This document shows, piece after piece, positions 17,175 through 26,342 of a stretch of DNA of 64,000 bases. Each line of letters begins with the position of its first letter. Position 1 is the stretch's first letter. Location: positions 31,642 through 95,641 of the forward strand of contig CANRJC010000008.1 in NCBI GenBank assembly GCA_947630795.1, in the 5' to 3' direction. The DNA comes from an uncultured Phascolarctobacterium sp. (GTDB taxonomy: Bacteria; Bacillota; Negativicutes; Acidaminococcales; Acidaminococcaceae). Below the pieces are notes generated by a model. It had not been told where the DNA came from. It was given only the letters and a program-made list of their open reading frames with translations, and ran no database searches. Position numbers and translations under genes: made by a program.

Positions 17175-17968
17175 GGCTCCTCGCTTTCTTCAAATCCTGG
17201 CATTATCACTTCAAATTGACAGTTGCAATATATCAGCTCCCCGGGCTTTACCCACTTGCCTTCAGCTTCATCATATAAGCCTTTGTCAAGGTCAAAAACT
17301 TTGCCGTCCATGTGCTTATGAGTTATGCGGGCACTGAATTTGCCCGGAACATGAAGCCACCGCCCCCGCCTTGCTCCGCAAGCCGTTGCGTTAGCGATCG
17401 CAAGCGCCTGAGTCGCCTTTTGCGTCTGATCTCTTGATAATAGAGCCGCATGGTTTGCGGTCGTATCCCCTATCTGCCGCAATGTTTTTTTGAAAAACTG
17501 CGCCAGCGAATAACGGTCTTGGCCTTTTTTGAAGGCTACCGTCACCGCCGTTTGCACTCTTTTCAAATACTGTTGAGGAATCGCCCTGATTAAATTAACA
17601 TTCGCCTCAACTATTGCATCAATGGCCGCTTGCTTTTCATCGCTAAATGTCGGAGTTATGGAAAAGCCTATTGCTTTTAACTTATTCATTATTTGGGCTT
17701 GCGTTCGCTTGTCGGTCTTGCTGGCCAGCCATTTTGCCAATTGCCGCCCTCGGGAAAGATAACGTCTGTACCATTTTTCGCGCATCGCCTTCATGATCTG
17801 CGCCACGCTTATAGGCAGAGCGTCTTGCGCCATTTCTTTTTCGGCAAAAGTCATGATCTCTCTTTCGACTTCCTCTTGCATCTCTTTGCCTAATTTCAAA
17901 AGCTCTTTCCTGAATGCAAGCTCGTAAGCGATGCTGGGCCTTGACCTGCCGAAAGTGCGCTTTTTCAT
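17171..17968 (-). CDS. phage head morphogenesis protein (Mu gpF-like)
   Basis: 265 residues, similar to the Mu gpF / SPP1 gp7 minor head family. Seen: helical N-terminus, AVTVAFKKGQDRYSLAQFFKKTLRQIGDTTANHAALLSRDQTQKA, and the C-terminal block with CGARRGRWLHVPGKFSARITHKHMDGK followed by YCNCQF. The CNC and His residues are typical of the family. It follows the portal gene by 3 bases, as usual. Confidence 0.85.
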   Translation of the reverse strand: MKKRTFGRSRPSIAYELAFRKELLKLGKEMQEEVEREIMTFAEKEMAQDALPISVAQIMKAMREKWYRRYLSRGRQLAKWLASKTDKRTQAQIMNKLKAIGFSITPTFSDEKQAAIDAIVEANVNLIRAIPQQYLKRVQTAVTVAFKKGQDRYSLAQFFKKTLRQIGDTTANHAALLSRDQTQKATQALAIANATACGARRGRWLHVPGKFSARITHKHMDGKVFDLDKGLYDEAEGKWVKPGELIYCNCQFEVIMPGFEESEEP

Positions 17969-17971
17969 TTG

Positions 17972-19360
17972 CTATTCCTCGCTCGGGTCGAACTCCGGCA
18001 ACGGCGCTTGTTCTTCCGGCGGCGCATATGGGTCTAAGCCGTCAAGCCCGCTCTCAGGGTCTTCAATCAATTTTTGCCGTGCTTCTTCCGGCGCTATGAT
18101 GTCGGCATTTACCAGTCCTAATAGGGTATTAGCCTTTGCCGCATTATTGTTAATTTTTGCGGTCTTGTCTTCCTCGGAGAGCGGCGCAAATTTAAATTCA
18201 ATGGTCTTGTCAATATCGCCGAAGGCATTTACTTGCAAGACTTTCAATAAGCGCTCCATCGGCTCATTGAACATCTTGCGCTGCAAGCCCTCGATGTTGT
18301 CGTAATGGTTCCGAAGGTCACTGTCGCCTGTGTTGAATCCCGCCGGGGATATTCCCCACATTTTTGTCACAGGCTCATTAAACATCGCCGCCACATATTC
18401 TTGCGCTTGTCTTACTAAATCAGTCACGCCCGCCAGCGAAGTTGTCATTACTACTAAATCTTCACTCTCTCGGTCTATTGTGGCACAGCCGTCATTGTCG
18501 CGGTTTTGGATGAAATATTGTATGCGGCGGTTCAATGCGTCGTCCATGCCGCCCGATAATATCTGGCTCATGTCTGTTTTGAATACCGTTAAAGCGTATT
18601 TTTTCAATAACCGCCCTGCCGCTTCTCTGCAGCCTGTATAATGCGCTACTGCATCAAGCACTTTTTGCGCCAAAGGAAGCCCGAAGAAATTATAGGCAGG
18701 CTTCAACAAGGACGGCAGATTGTTCTCGCTGAAATATAAGAATCTGCTTTCATGTACTGGGATGCCCTGCACATACCACATCATCGGCTTGAAATAATCG
18801 CTCTCCATGGGGTTTGTCGAATTATACCGCCCCGGCGATACCATGAACGGCTCAATGATTTTCAAGCCTCGCAAACTACCCGCCGCAAAAGTCTGCGCCG
18901 TTAAAGTCAGAGGATTTGCAAGCTCGCTAACGTCCGCTCCGGTGTCTATAAATATGAGGCACCCGCCATAATACCCAGTTAAGGCCGCCGCTTGATTGAA
19001 TAGATCCCGCACTTTAACTCTTGTTAATTCCTTCTCCAGCCTGTCTACTCGCTCTTGCGCATCTTCGCCGATCACTTCGCCCCATTTGCGGGTCATTTCA
19101 TCTGCTCTTGTTTCTACCCCTGCCCTTATCAGCCCATTTTGCGCCAGCCCCGTCAATATATCATAGCCAGGGAATAGCGGTATGCCCTCTGCGCTCAATT
19201 CCCGCAAAGAGTGTGTCAACATATCCGAAACAGGAGCAAAGCACGAATCAAGCGCAAGTCTTTCTTCTTGTGATAGTCCGCCGAGGGAATGCGGTATATT
19301 GTAATCATCTGCCGTTAAGAAACGACGCTTGTTGGTGGTAATTTCAGGGTTTATCTTCAT
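17972..19360 (-). CDS. portal protein (DUF1073)
   Basis: About 462 residues, DUF1073 portal family. Seen: TRKWGEVIGE near residue 98, GGCLIFIDTG, PGRYNSTNPMESDYFKPMMWYVQG, and the NEPVTKMWGISPAGFNTGDSDLRNHYDNIEGLQ region, a strong hallmark. Start placed at ATG 19360, behind GGAGAAG; the frame is open further upstream but lacks a ribosome site. It forms the head's dodecameric vertex. Confidence 0.87.
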   Translation of the reverse strand: MKINPEITTNKRRFLTADDYNIPHSLGGLSQEERLALDSCFAPVSDMLTHSLRELSAEGIPLFPGYDILTGLAQNGLIRAGVETRADEMTRKWGEVIGEDAQERVDRLEKELTRVKVRDLFNQAAALTGYYGGCLIFIDTGADVSELANPLTLTAQTFAAGSLRGLKIIEPFMVSPGRYNSTNPMESDYFKPMMWYVQGIPVHESRFLYFSENNLPSLLKPAYNFFGLPLAQKVLDAVAHYTGCREAAGRLLKKYALTVFKTDMSQILSGGMDDALNRRIQYFIQNRDNDGCATIDRESEDLVVMTTSLAGVTDLVRQAQEYVAAMFNEPVTKMWGISPAGFNTGDSDLRNHYDNIEGLQRKMFNEPMERLLKVLQVNAFGDIDKTIEFKFAPLSEEDKTAKINNNAAKANTLLGLVNADIIAPEEARQKLIEDPESGLDGLDPYAPPEEQAPLPEFDPSEE

Positions 19361-19500
19361 TTTTATCTTCTCCGTGTTTTTCCTATGGGCTATGTTAAAA
19401 TTCACAAATGCCGATTTTTGTGGGGTTTTGTATTCGCTCAGGCTAATTATTGTGGTATTCGTCCTTTTTATATGGAACCTGTAAAAATTCATATTCTGAT

Positions 19501-20925
19501 CTACGCCATTCTGCGTAAAATCAACGGGTTTATTCTCATTTTTGCCCGCTCCGTTACCTTTTCCGCAATTCCCGTCAAGGTGTCTTCAGCATCATCGTGA
19601 GCGTTCTTGCCTTCTCGCTGATACTTCATTAAATCCTCGTAAAAATCGGGCCATTTCTCTTTCCAATTAGCGGGAAAGTAAATATGCTCCATTATCCACG
19701 TGGCGTTTGATAGAATCCTTGCTCTCTTGTTTGCGCCTTGATGAAACCATTGCACCCGTGTCTTGTTCCATCCCGCTCTGTCTAATAGTGTTTTCACATT
19801 TCGCGCAAAACCTCTGCCGCCATTGTTGCTTTCGATGTCCGCTATATTCACTTCATTCTCAATCAGCATTTGTGCCAATTTCGGTTCCGTTTCTTCCATA
19901 GGCGCTTTGGTGAAAAGCACATTAAGCAAATAGGCTTCTTTGTTGTATATTCCGTAATTTATCGAACAAAGATAATCCGCCCCGGTATCGGCAGTATCTG
20001 TGTAATTTTTCACAGCTTCGAAAAGCGGCTTGCCGGTGTGGTCTGTAGGTATAGCTTCATAAGTTTTGAATGTGCTGTAAAGGCGGCCCTGAATATCTAT
20101 CGGCTCTTGTTGATAGTTTGCGTTGAAAATATCCGCTCCCATCGTCAGCCGCTTGAATTCGTATTCTTCGGCGTTCATGATCTCATCGCAAAGCATATGG
20201 CCGTCATCTGCTTTTGCCTTATATTTTATAACGACAACTTTTTTCCCGATCTGCGTAAAATGCTCGATAGCTCGGCCCGCTAAATCATTTGTCGCCCAGC
20301 GCGTCATTATGATCAGGATCTTTCCGCCTTGCTCTAGCCTAGAAAGCATTGTATCGGTAAACCAACGCCATTGCTCGGCCTTCACTATGTCATTGTATGC
20401 TTCTTTTGCGTTCTTCAGAAGGTCATCAATCAAAAGTAGATTGCAGCCGAAGCCCGTCGCCGTTCCGCTCGGAGAAGTCGCAAGATAATTGTTGTATCCG
20501 CCTTCTAAACTCCAAAGGTTCATTGCTCCGTCCCCTTGCCTTATCGCTACGCCCGGGAAAATGTCGCTATAAACGGCTTTCAGCGCATCTGCTTTTGCCT
20601 CGCTTATCGAATTTCGCACGCTTTTTGAGAATGTCATTGAAAGCGTTTCATTGTAACTTCCTGTTATGATCTTTTTTGTTCGGTCTTTCCCCAAAGCCCA
20701 CTCCACGAGCAGCTGCGCTGTCCGACTCTTTCCTGTGCGCGGCGGCATATTGCAGATTAAGACATCTCCCTCACTTTCCAGAAAGGCTTGCATTTGGGCG
20801 CATAAATCGACAATGTAAGTCCTTTCCGCTTTGTAAAAGTCGGGGGCTTTTAATTCGCAATATTTGAAAAAGCGTCGCCTCGCCATTTCGCATTTTGCGC
20901 CGAATTTCAAAAAATCACGGCTCAT
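19501..20925 (-). CDS. terminase large subunit
   Basis: About 474 residues, DNA-packaging motor. Walker A is seen as MPPRTGKSRTAQ near residue 60; Walker B as LLLIDDLLKNAKEAYND near residue 165, followed by DTMLSRLEQGGKILIIMTRW, the coupling motif. The nuclease domain shows DTADTGADY and ESNNGGRGF, typical acidic active-site surroundings. The 5' end overlaps the small-subunit gene by 11 bases. Acts with the portal protein. Confidence 0.88.
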   Translation of the reverse strand: MSRDFLKFGAKCEMARRRFFKYCELKAPDFYKAERTYIVDLCAQMQAFLESEGDVLICNMPPRTGKSRTAQLLVEWALGKDRTKKIITGSYNETLSMTFSKSVRNSISEAKADALKAVYSDIFPGVAIRQGDGAMNLWSLEGGYNNYLATSPSGTATGFGCNLLLIDDLLKNAKEAYNDIVKAEQWRWFTDTMLSRLEQGGKILIIMTRWATNDLAGRAIEHFTQIGKKVVVIKYKAKADDGHMLCDEIMNAEEYEFKRLTMGADIFNANYQQEPIDIQGRLYSTFKTYEAIPTDHTGKPLFEAVKNYTDTADTGADYLCSINYGIYNKEAYLLNVLFTKAPMEETEPKLAQMLIENEVNIADIESNNGGRGFARNVKTLLDRAGWNKTRVQWFHQGANKRARILSNATWIMEHIYFPANWKEKWPDFYEDLMKYQREGKNAHDDAEDTLTGIAEKVTERAKMRINPLILRRMA

Positions 20926-21292
20926 TCGCAATTTTCTTCAACTCTTCCTCTGTTAGATTCGCAAATGGATTGCGGAAATTTACGGTCTGGTCTACAACTT
21001 GCAAGTCTTTTTGCCCGAGCCATTGTTTACCCAGCCAAATAGCCATTGTTGCGTTGCTTCTGGCAAGCTCATATTGAAAACGGCGTAAAGATACTTTGCC
21101 CGGCGCGGAATACATTGCAAACGCTTCGTTGAATTTCATGCCTAGCTCTCGTATGCACCAATGTTCTATTGTCCTTTGGTCGCATTCATAAAAATAAGCG
21201 ATTTCTTGCAGTGTGCATTGTAATCCGCATAAGCTCTTAAATTCTCTTTCGTTTATTTCTTTTCTCGGTCGACCTACTGATCTTCTTGTCAT
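20915..21292 (-). CDS. terminase small subunit
   Basis: 125 residues. N-terminal GRPRKEINEREFKSLCGLQCTLQEIAYFYECDQRTIEHW is a helix-turn-helix for DNA recognition; the middle carries a helical oligomerisation stretch (SLRRFQYELARSNATMAIWLGKQWLGQKD), typical of small terminases. Directly precedes and overlaps the large subunit gene. Probably recognises the pac or cos site. Confidence 0.82.
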   Translation of the reverse strand: MTRRSVGRPRKEINEREFKSLCGLQCTLQEIAYFYECDQRTIEHWCIRELGMKFNEAFAMYSAPGKVSLRRFQYELARSNATMAIWLGKQWLGQKDLQVVDQTVNFRNPFANLTEEELKKIANEP

Positions 21293-21345
21293 TTTCCCTG
21301 CTTCTTGTCTAGTATTTGTCGTCTGATAAAGCCCTAAGTTAACTA

Positions 21346-22113
21346 TTACACCCCTCGCAACGGTATTTTAATAATAGGGTTGTAATCAAATATTCTCTTA
21401 CTGTTCTTGTCGATTCGTACAATATCTTGTCCCCATTTTTTCTGAAGTAAGGCTAGCTGCTCTTTTTCTTTTTTCATTGTCCGAATGCTTGCGCACCCGC
21501 CCTTTTGCTCACTTTGGCGTACTATGTAACTTAAAAAATTAACTCTAAGGCACCCACGATATTTGTTGCATTGTTGCAACGTCATATCATAATCTTCTTT
21601 TAACGGCAATCTCTCATCATACAATAATTCATTCCTTTTTATAAACGCCTGAAATGGCCCGCCTAAATATGCGGAAAAGGAAAGCGGTATTGTATTCTTA
21701 TATGCCCTAGGCTCTTTTGTGCAATTTACGCCCCACATTTTAAAGCCCAAATCACGGCAAACTTCACTGTATTTTTGTATAATTTCATAAATCTCTTCGC
21801 TTTTTAATGACCTCTGCGCCATTTTCGCTGGGTCGTCTTTATCCTGTTCCCATATCAAAAATTTCTGGTAATCATCATCAACAATAATTACGGCTTCTGC
21901 TTCATTTTCAAATTCTTTTTTCAATATATAATTGCGGATTCTGCATAAATTCCCCTGAACCCCCTTAGGGCAAGAAACAATCGTTGCTCTTAGGTTCTGC
22001 CTTTTGTATTCATCAGCTTCAGCTTCATCTACATATACCTTGGCATAGGGCATTAACTTTAGCGTTTCTACTTTCGGTCTTTTGTAGCTTGGTATGCATA
22101 TGCTGATATTCAT
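21346..22113 (-). CDS. TET-associated-like glycosyltransferase
   Basis: 255 residues. A GT-A-like nucleotide-sugar transferase: SICIPSYKRPKVETLKLMPYAKVYVDEAEADEY at the start, PKGVQGNLCRIRNYIL, then VIIVDDDYQKF, a DxD-type metal/sugar-nucleotide motif. A later GGPFQAFIKRNELLYDERLPLKEDYDMTLQ holds acceptor-side acidic residues. The pattern matches my knowledge of the TET-associated glycosyltransferase (TAGT) family, which adds sugars to modified bases in phage DNA. It starts in an ATGA overlap with the ParB-like gene. No TET or JBP gene is in the window. Family assignment is from memory; DNA as substrate is inferred. Confidence 0.68.
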   Translation of the reverse strand: MNISICIPSYKRPKVETLKLMPYAKVYVDEAEADEYKRQNLRATIVSCPKGVQGNLCRIRNYILKKEFENEAEAVIIVDDDYQKFLIWEQDKDDPAKMAQRSLKSEEIYEIIQKYSEVCRDLGFKMWGVNCTKEPRAYKNTIPLSFSAYLGGPFQAFIKRNELLYDERLPLKEDYDMTLQQCNKYRGCLRVNFLSYIVRQSEQKGGCASIRTMKKEKEQLALLQKKWGQDIVRIDKNSKRIFDYNPIIKIPLRGV

Positions 22114-22691
22114 TTTCCGCTCCCACGCAATTTATTTAACGTTTCCATTCCGTCTAAAACTCGAGCAACGCCAAATGCTCCATTTTTGTTTTTCTTGCTC
22201 TCTATTTCTAATAATGTCACCGCATTAAGCCAATCTATTGTCGTTTTAAACTGCAATATAACATAATTGTTTTCTTCGCCTAAAATTTCAGCAAATTCTT
22301 CTTCCGGTGGATCTTCTTCCTCATCTTTGCTAATTTCAAAGCCGAAAACGCTCATGTCTAGGTTTTTTATCTCCCCTATTTCTAACGCAAGCTCTCCGCT
22401 TTTCCATTTCGCATATTCTGCCACTTTGTTATCAGCCAATCTAAACGCCTTTATTTGCTCAGGCGTCAAATCGTCTGCGATAATGCAAGGTACTTTTTCT
22501 ATTTTTAGTTGCTTTGCAGCTTTCCATCTAGTGTGGCCAGCCACAATCACCCCCCCATTATCAATTACGATCGGCACTTTAAATCCAAATTCTTTAATGC
22601 TATTTGCAACATATTGTACTGCCTTATCATTCTTTCGAGGGTTATTCTTATAGGGTTTTAACTCGCTTACTTTTTTCTCAATAATTTGCAT
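22110..22691 (-). CDS. ParB-like nuclease-domain protein
   Basis: About 193 residues. The ParB N-terminal fold is clear: VSELKPYKNNPRKNDKAVQYVANSIKEFGFKVPIVI, then the GVIVAGHTRWKAAKQLKIEKVPCI motif and EQIKAFRLADNKVAE. It lacks the long C-terminal dimer domain of chromosome ParB. Phage ParB-domain proteins often sit next to DNA methyltransferases or glycosyltransferases, as here, so it may guide or assist DNA modification. Start at ATG 22691, behind GGGAG; the longer frame (22718) is less likely. The 159 bases upstream hold a small inverted repeat but no gene. Confidence 0.8.
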   Translation of the reverse strand: MQIIEKKVSELKPYKNNPRKNDKAVQYVANSIKEFGFKVPIVIDNGGVIVAGHTRWKAAKQLKIEKVPCIIADDLTPEQIKAFRLADNKVAEYAKWKSGELALEIGEIKNLDMSVFGFEISKDEEEDPPEEEFAEILGEENNYVILQFKTTIDWLNAVTLLEIESKKNKNGAFGVARVLDGMETLNKLRGSGK

Positions 22692-22850
22692 ACATTTGCT
22701 CCCATGCTTTAATAACAAAAGCGACGCATTACACGCCGCCTAAGTGGAGGAATAAGAATGGGCAGTTTGCCCCGCCCTCGTCCTTGCGTATTCAGTTCAT
22801 GATACCATTTTAGCACGCCGATTTTGCGATTTCTCCCGGACTTTTTGAAA

Positions 22851-23324
22851 TTATTCCCATTCTCCCTTTATGAGTCCGACCTTGATTGCGATTATCGCAA
22901 CATCATTCAAGAAGCTGTCCACACGCTCATAGTACATCGATTCACCTATCGCCAAGAATGAGCAGGTAGCCTCCGGCCTTTGGTGCTTGAAATATCTTCT
23001 CCGCACCAGCTTCCCTGTGAAGTCGCCTTCGTAGTGCTTCAGGCAGTCGTCTAATACCGTCACCCACTTCTGCGGGCGATGGACTGTAAACTTCTCGCCC
23101 CTTTTGGTGGTGACGGTCACGCTCGGTATCTCCGACAGATTGTGCGCCGCTTTGTTCCCGGTCGGGTCAGGCGGGGAATATCCCACGTCCCCCGTCCTCC
23201 CGCCGGTGTCCTCTTTCTCGTATTCGGCAACGGCTATCGCTTTCTTGATAGCGTTTAGATTGTAAAACATCTTGTCAATGAAGCGTTTAGTCCGCTTGGT
23301 GATTATCTTCCCCGAATACGCCAT
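22851..23324 (-). CDS. DUF722/RinA-like phage regulator
   Basis: 157 residues. It carries the pattern of phage late-gene regulators of the DUF722 / RinA type: YNLNAIKKAI near residue 20, then PSVTVTTKRGE, and a C-terminal helix-turn-helix region with YEGDFTGKLVRRRYF, SMYYERVDSFLNDVAIIAIKVGLI. It lies just ahead of the ParB and terminase genes, a common spot for an activator of structural-gene transcription. Target promoter not identified. Confidence 0.65.
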   Translation of the reverse strand: MAYSGKIITKRTKRFIDKMFYNLNAIKKAIAVAEYEKEDTGGRTGDVGYSPPDPTGNKAAHNLSEIPSVTVTTKRGEKFTVHRPQKWVTVLDDCLKHYEGDFTGKLVRRRYFKHQRPEATCSFLAIGESMYYERVDSFLNDVAIIAIKVGLIKGEWE

Positions 23325-23328
23325 TCTG

Positions 23329-26058
23329 TCACTCCGTTAAATCCGTAACTTTGCATCCAAAGAGGTCTGCCATTCTGATTAGCGTGCTGGAGCGTAGCGC
23401 TGCCGGCTCGCCTCTTATGACTTTCCACAGCGTCCCCGTTTTGGCGCTTTCTCCATAAATCGCTTTTACGGCAGCGCCTGTACTTAGCCCGCTTTCTTCA
23501 AACTTCGCTCGTATCTTCTCGGGCGAATATCGTCCGTGTTCTTGCAACTCACCGCCCTGCTGCACTATCGTCTTATGGCAAGGCTTTCTCCAATCTTCAG
23601 GGTTATGGCGATACACCCTTATCACCGCGCTAACGCTCGGCGGTAATCCCACGATTGCTCTTTTGGCGGCTTCTAAATAATTTGTCGCCGTCACCCAAAA
23701 GCTGTCATTGATGTCATTTGTCAGCAAAAAGATTTTATACCTGCGCTCGTTCGACTTCGGTTTCGGCAGTTCTTCTTGCTTCGGCATTACGATGCGTTTT
23801 TTCGGCACCTGTTTTTTCATCTGCTGTTTCGGCGGCACCACATTCTTTTTCAGCGTGCCGCCTCTCGCCAATCTTACCAATATCGGCTCGCCCTGCTTCG
23901 GCGTGCCGCCTCTCACCATGAATGGCTCACCTGCGAACGGCAACGCCGCCAATTTCTTGCTCGCCTCTTGCGCTTTCCAAAAATCAGCGCACGGCACCCG
24001 CCAAGCTTGCCCTTGATTGAATGTGTCTCTGCCCAGACCGTAGGCCACTATCGCCACCCCCCCATAATTCCCTGCGGGGTTAGGAGCAAAAGCCTCTAGC
24101 GTCCTGCTGGTGTCCGTCTCATACACATTAGCTCGGCTGTTTATCGTGCCCTCACTTGTGAACCTTACATCGTAGGTACGAACAATCAACGGCCGATTGT
24201 TGCCGCTGGTTCCAAGGAAACTGGTGAGACTTGGGGAGATGCCTTTCTGGTCTGTGTATCGGCTATCTAAACTGTGGTTTTCAAAGATTTCAACTGCGCT
24301 TCCAGAGCCATTTTCAACAGAGGCGGGAGCGGTTTGTTCTTTGCAGCTGCCCTTCGCAGTATTCCTTGGCAAGCCGTACTCGTCAAATAATATCTTGGGG
24401 GCGGATTGTCCTCTAAAATCTGCGACAAGAAAGATGCGCTTGCGTCTTTGGGGTACTCCCCAATACTGAGCGTCAAGTAGTCTCCAGGCAACCGAGTAAC
24501 CGTCTGCCATGATTGCCCCTGCTGGCGGCCACTTCTTAGGTCTAGGAACATGAGCCCCTTTGTCGCAGACTTTGCAGAAGGCTTCAAGGACTTGTCGGAA
24601 GTCCTCTCCCCCATGGGAACTTCGGCTTCCGTCAACATTTTCCCAAACAGCGAATCTTGGATATACTCCATTTGTGGCCTCCCTCATTTCCTCAACAATG
24701 CGGACGGCCTCAAAAAACAGCCCGCTTCGTGATCCTTCCAGCCCTGCCCGCTTTCCGGCCAGTGATAAGTCTTGACAGTTGTGAACGACAATACCTTCTG
24801 CAATATAGCTTTGGTCATCTTCCACAGCAATGTTGTACACAACAATAGCCGTTCTCCCTTCTCTCACATCTCGCACCTTATAGTAACTGTGTAGGTCGTC
24901 ATGATAATGCACTCGGGTTTTCGATTTTGTTAAGGCCACTTGATAATTATCATGTATTGAGCAAGGTCTTCCCTCTATCGTGCAAGTCCCCTTAGCAACG
25001 GTCTTGTATACGGTGCTTGAATAGCCCAGCGTTTCTCCCAAAAGACGAATACCATGAGCCAAAGCCTTGCTGCTTGTGCTTATTTTGAATTTATCCGGAG
25101 CAAGCCGCCACCCATCAGAGTCTATCAAGCCTTTAAGCAATGCAACTCTGTACTCTTTCGCCATACCTAAGGCCCACGCAGGAAGTCGTTTCCCCAATGC
25201 CCCATGTCCGAAGTTATCAACTAACCATTTGCACAAAACCTGCGAAGTGAATTTAACTTTCGTGCAGGTTCGCTCTACGCTTACAGAATATTTCTTCGAT
25301 AGCGGAGCGATAGTTGCTATAATCTCATCTGCTTTATCGTGAGAGTCGCAAAGGAAAATCGTGTTAAAGGTTTGCCCTGCCGGTCTGTCGGGCCGTTGTC
25401 CCGTTCTCACATACCCATCTCCTAGCCATCTTCCGACAAAATAAAACAATTGCTCAGAAATAGGTGGCATTTCCTTTTGGTGTGCGTTCACCGTTCTCTC
25501 TATGGGTATCGTTAAGTCGGGAATATTCAGCGGAACGGCCCATAACTTACCTCTCATGTTCCCCGCCGGGAACCAAGCCGATTTGGACAAAGAAGTCTTA
25601 TACCCTCTAGGGCGGGTACCCCATTTGCGAATTAGGTAAGCCGCATATATGGGATGATTCGCCGTACATTCCAGCCCGTAATGATTTCCCTTTAACACGA
25701 TTGTGTCGGCAGTTTTGCGCCCGCTTGCAATAACCTTCTTCCATCGGCTTTTATGCGTCAAAACCATATCGCCTACTTTGACTTCCTCGATAGGTTTGTA
25801 CCCTTCGGCGGTCAATACCAATGTACCGGCGGGGAAGCATGGGCTGCCGAACGTCACCACATCCACGGGTCGCAATTTGCCGCCGTGGATCTTCGCCACA
25901 TCGCCCAAATGTTTCATGCCGGGAAAGCGTTTGCGTGTGACTTTAATGGGGAACGGCTCAACTTCGCTCGCATATATCGGCGTTATGCCCTGCCTCTGAG
26001 CCGCCAAAGGGAAGCCCCCCGAGCCGTCAAACAGGCTCATCATCGTCAACATAGCCAC
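23329..26058 (-). CDS. cytosine-C5 DNA methyltransferase with intein and unusual C-terminus
   Basis: 909 residues before splicing. Dcm-type motif I (MSLFDGSGGFPLAA), then GSP. At the catalytic PC-Q motif an intein (residues 74-427) splits P from C. After it come CQDLSLAGKRAGLEG, WENVDG (motif VI, with Asp where Pro is usual), and PQRRKRIFLV (motif VIII). The typical motif IX block (R-L-T..E..LQGFP) is not seen, and motif X is at best a weak VPCADF near GRDTFNQGQ. The C-terminal ~200 residues form another segment with an HTH-like end (LSTGAAVKAIYGES, GTLWKVIRGE). It overlaps a 30-residue membrane protein at its start. Probably methylates phage or host DNA, but activity is uncertain. Confidence 0.85.
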   Translation of the reverse strand: MAMLTMMSLFDGSGGFPLAAQRQGITPIYASEVEPFPIKVTRKRFPGMKHLGDVAKIHGGKLRPVDVVTFGSPCFPAGTLVLTAEGYKPIEEVKVGDMVLTHKSRWKKVIASGRKTADTIVLKGNHYGLECTANHPIYAAYLIRKWGTRPRGYKTSLSKSAWFPAGNMRGKLWAVPLNIPDLTIPIERTVNAHQKEMPPISEQLFYFVGRWLGDGYVRTGQRPDRPAGQTFNTIFLCDSHDKADEIIATIAPLSKKYSVSVERTCTKVKFTSQVLCKWLVDNFGHGALGKRLPAWALGMAKEYRVALLKGLIDSDGWRLAPDKFKISTSSKALAHGIRLLGETLGYSSTVYKTVAKGTCTIEGRPCSIHDNYQVALTKSKTRVHYHDDLHSYYKVRDVREGRTAIVVYNIAVEDDQSYIAEGIVVHNCQDLSLAGKRAGLEGSRSGLFFEAVRIVEEMREATNGVYPRFAVWENVDGSRSSHGGEDFRQVLEAFCKVCDKGAHVPRPKKWPPAGAIMADGYSVAWRLLDAQYWGVPQRRKRIFLVADFRGQSAPKILFDEYGLPRNTAKGSCKEQTAPASVENGSGSAVEIFENHSLDSRYTDQKGISPSLTSFLGTSGNNRPLIVRTYDVRFTSEGTINSRANVYETDTSRTLEAFAPNPAGNYGGVAIVAYGLGRDTFNQGQAWRVPCADFWKAQEASKKLAALPFAGEPFMVRGGTPKQGEPILVRLARGGTLKKNVVPPKQQMKKQVPKKRIVMPKQEELPKPKSNERRYKIFLLTNDINDSFWVTATNYLEAAKRAIVGLPPSVSAVIRVYRHNPEDWRKPCHKTIVQQGGELQEHGRYSPEKIRAKFEESGLSTGAAVKAIYGESAKTGTLWKVIRGEPAALRSSTLIRMADLFGCKVTDLTE
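24778..25839 (-). mobile_element. LAGLIDADG intein in the methyltransferase
   Basis: 354 residues inserted in frame between Pro and the catalytic Cys of the methyltransferase. N-terminal splice block is CFPAGTLVLTAEGYKPIEE. Block B has TANH. Two LAGLIDADG motifs are seen: FVGRWLGDGY near residue 207 and LLKGLIDSDGW near residue 307 of the precursor. The C-terminal block ends VYNIAVEDD...VVHN, followed by +1 Cys. All splice residues (Cys1, block-B His, His-Asn, +1 Cys) are present, so splicing looks possible and would restore GSPCQDLS exactly. Confidence 0.92.
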
Positions 26059-26138
26059 GCCCCCAATGCCAGCAGGAAGCCGAATACCACCGCCGTCACG
26101 ATGCAGGCTATCTTAAACTCCAGAAGCCAATCGTCCAT
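26046..26138 (-). CDS. 30-residue membrane protein
   Basis: ATG at 26138 follows a good GGAGG Shine-Dalgarno. The peptide (MDDWLLEFKIACIVTA, then VVFGFLLALGAWL and Cys) has one hydrophobic span of about 17 residues and an acidic N-terminus. It overlaps the methyltransferase start. Possibly a small membrane-active phage protein; function unknown. Confidence 0.65.
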   Translation of the reverse strand: MDDWLLEFKIACIVTAVVFGFLLALGAWLC

Positions 26139-26141
26139 GGT

Positions 26142-26342
26142 TTACTTGCCTCCTTCGGTAAGGTGTAAAAGCACTCTAGCTTCTTCATCAATGCCTATTA
26201 TGATGTGCCTTAAGCAGGCTTTGTTATTAGCAATATCTTTAGCGTATTCCCTTGCTTGCACCGCTTTGGAAAGTAAGTTGTCAAGAGCGTAGCGAATCAG
26301 GCGTTCTCTTCCGTCTTGGGTCAGATTTAATTCAATCCTCAT
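26142..26342 (-). CDS. small hypothetical phage protein
   Basis: 66 residues, helical and mixed-charge (ERLIRYALDNLLSKAVQAREYAKDIANN), ending in a short strand with HLTEGGK. Tightly packed between two small ORFs in the early region. No family recognised. Start ATG 26342 overlaps the end of the preceding frame. Confidence 0.6.
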   Translation of the reverse strand: MRIELNLTQDGRERLIRYALDNLLSKAVQAREYAKDIANNKACLRHIIIGIDEEARVLLHLTEGGK

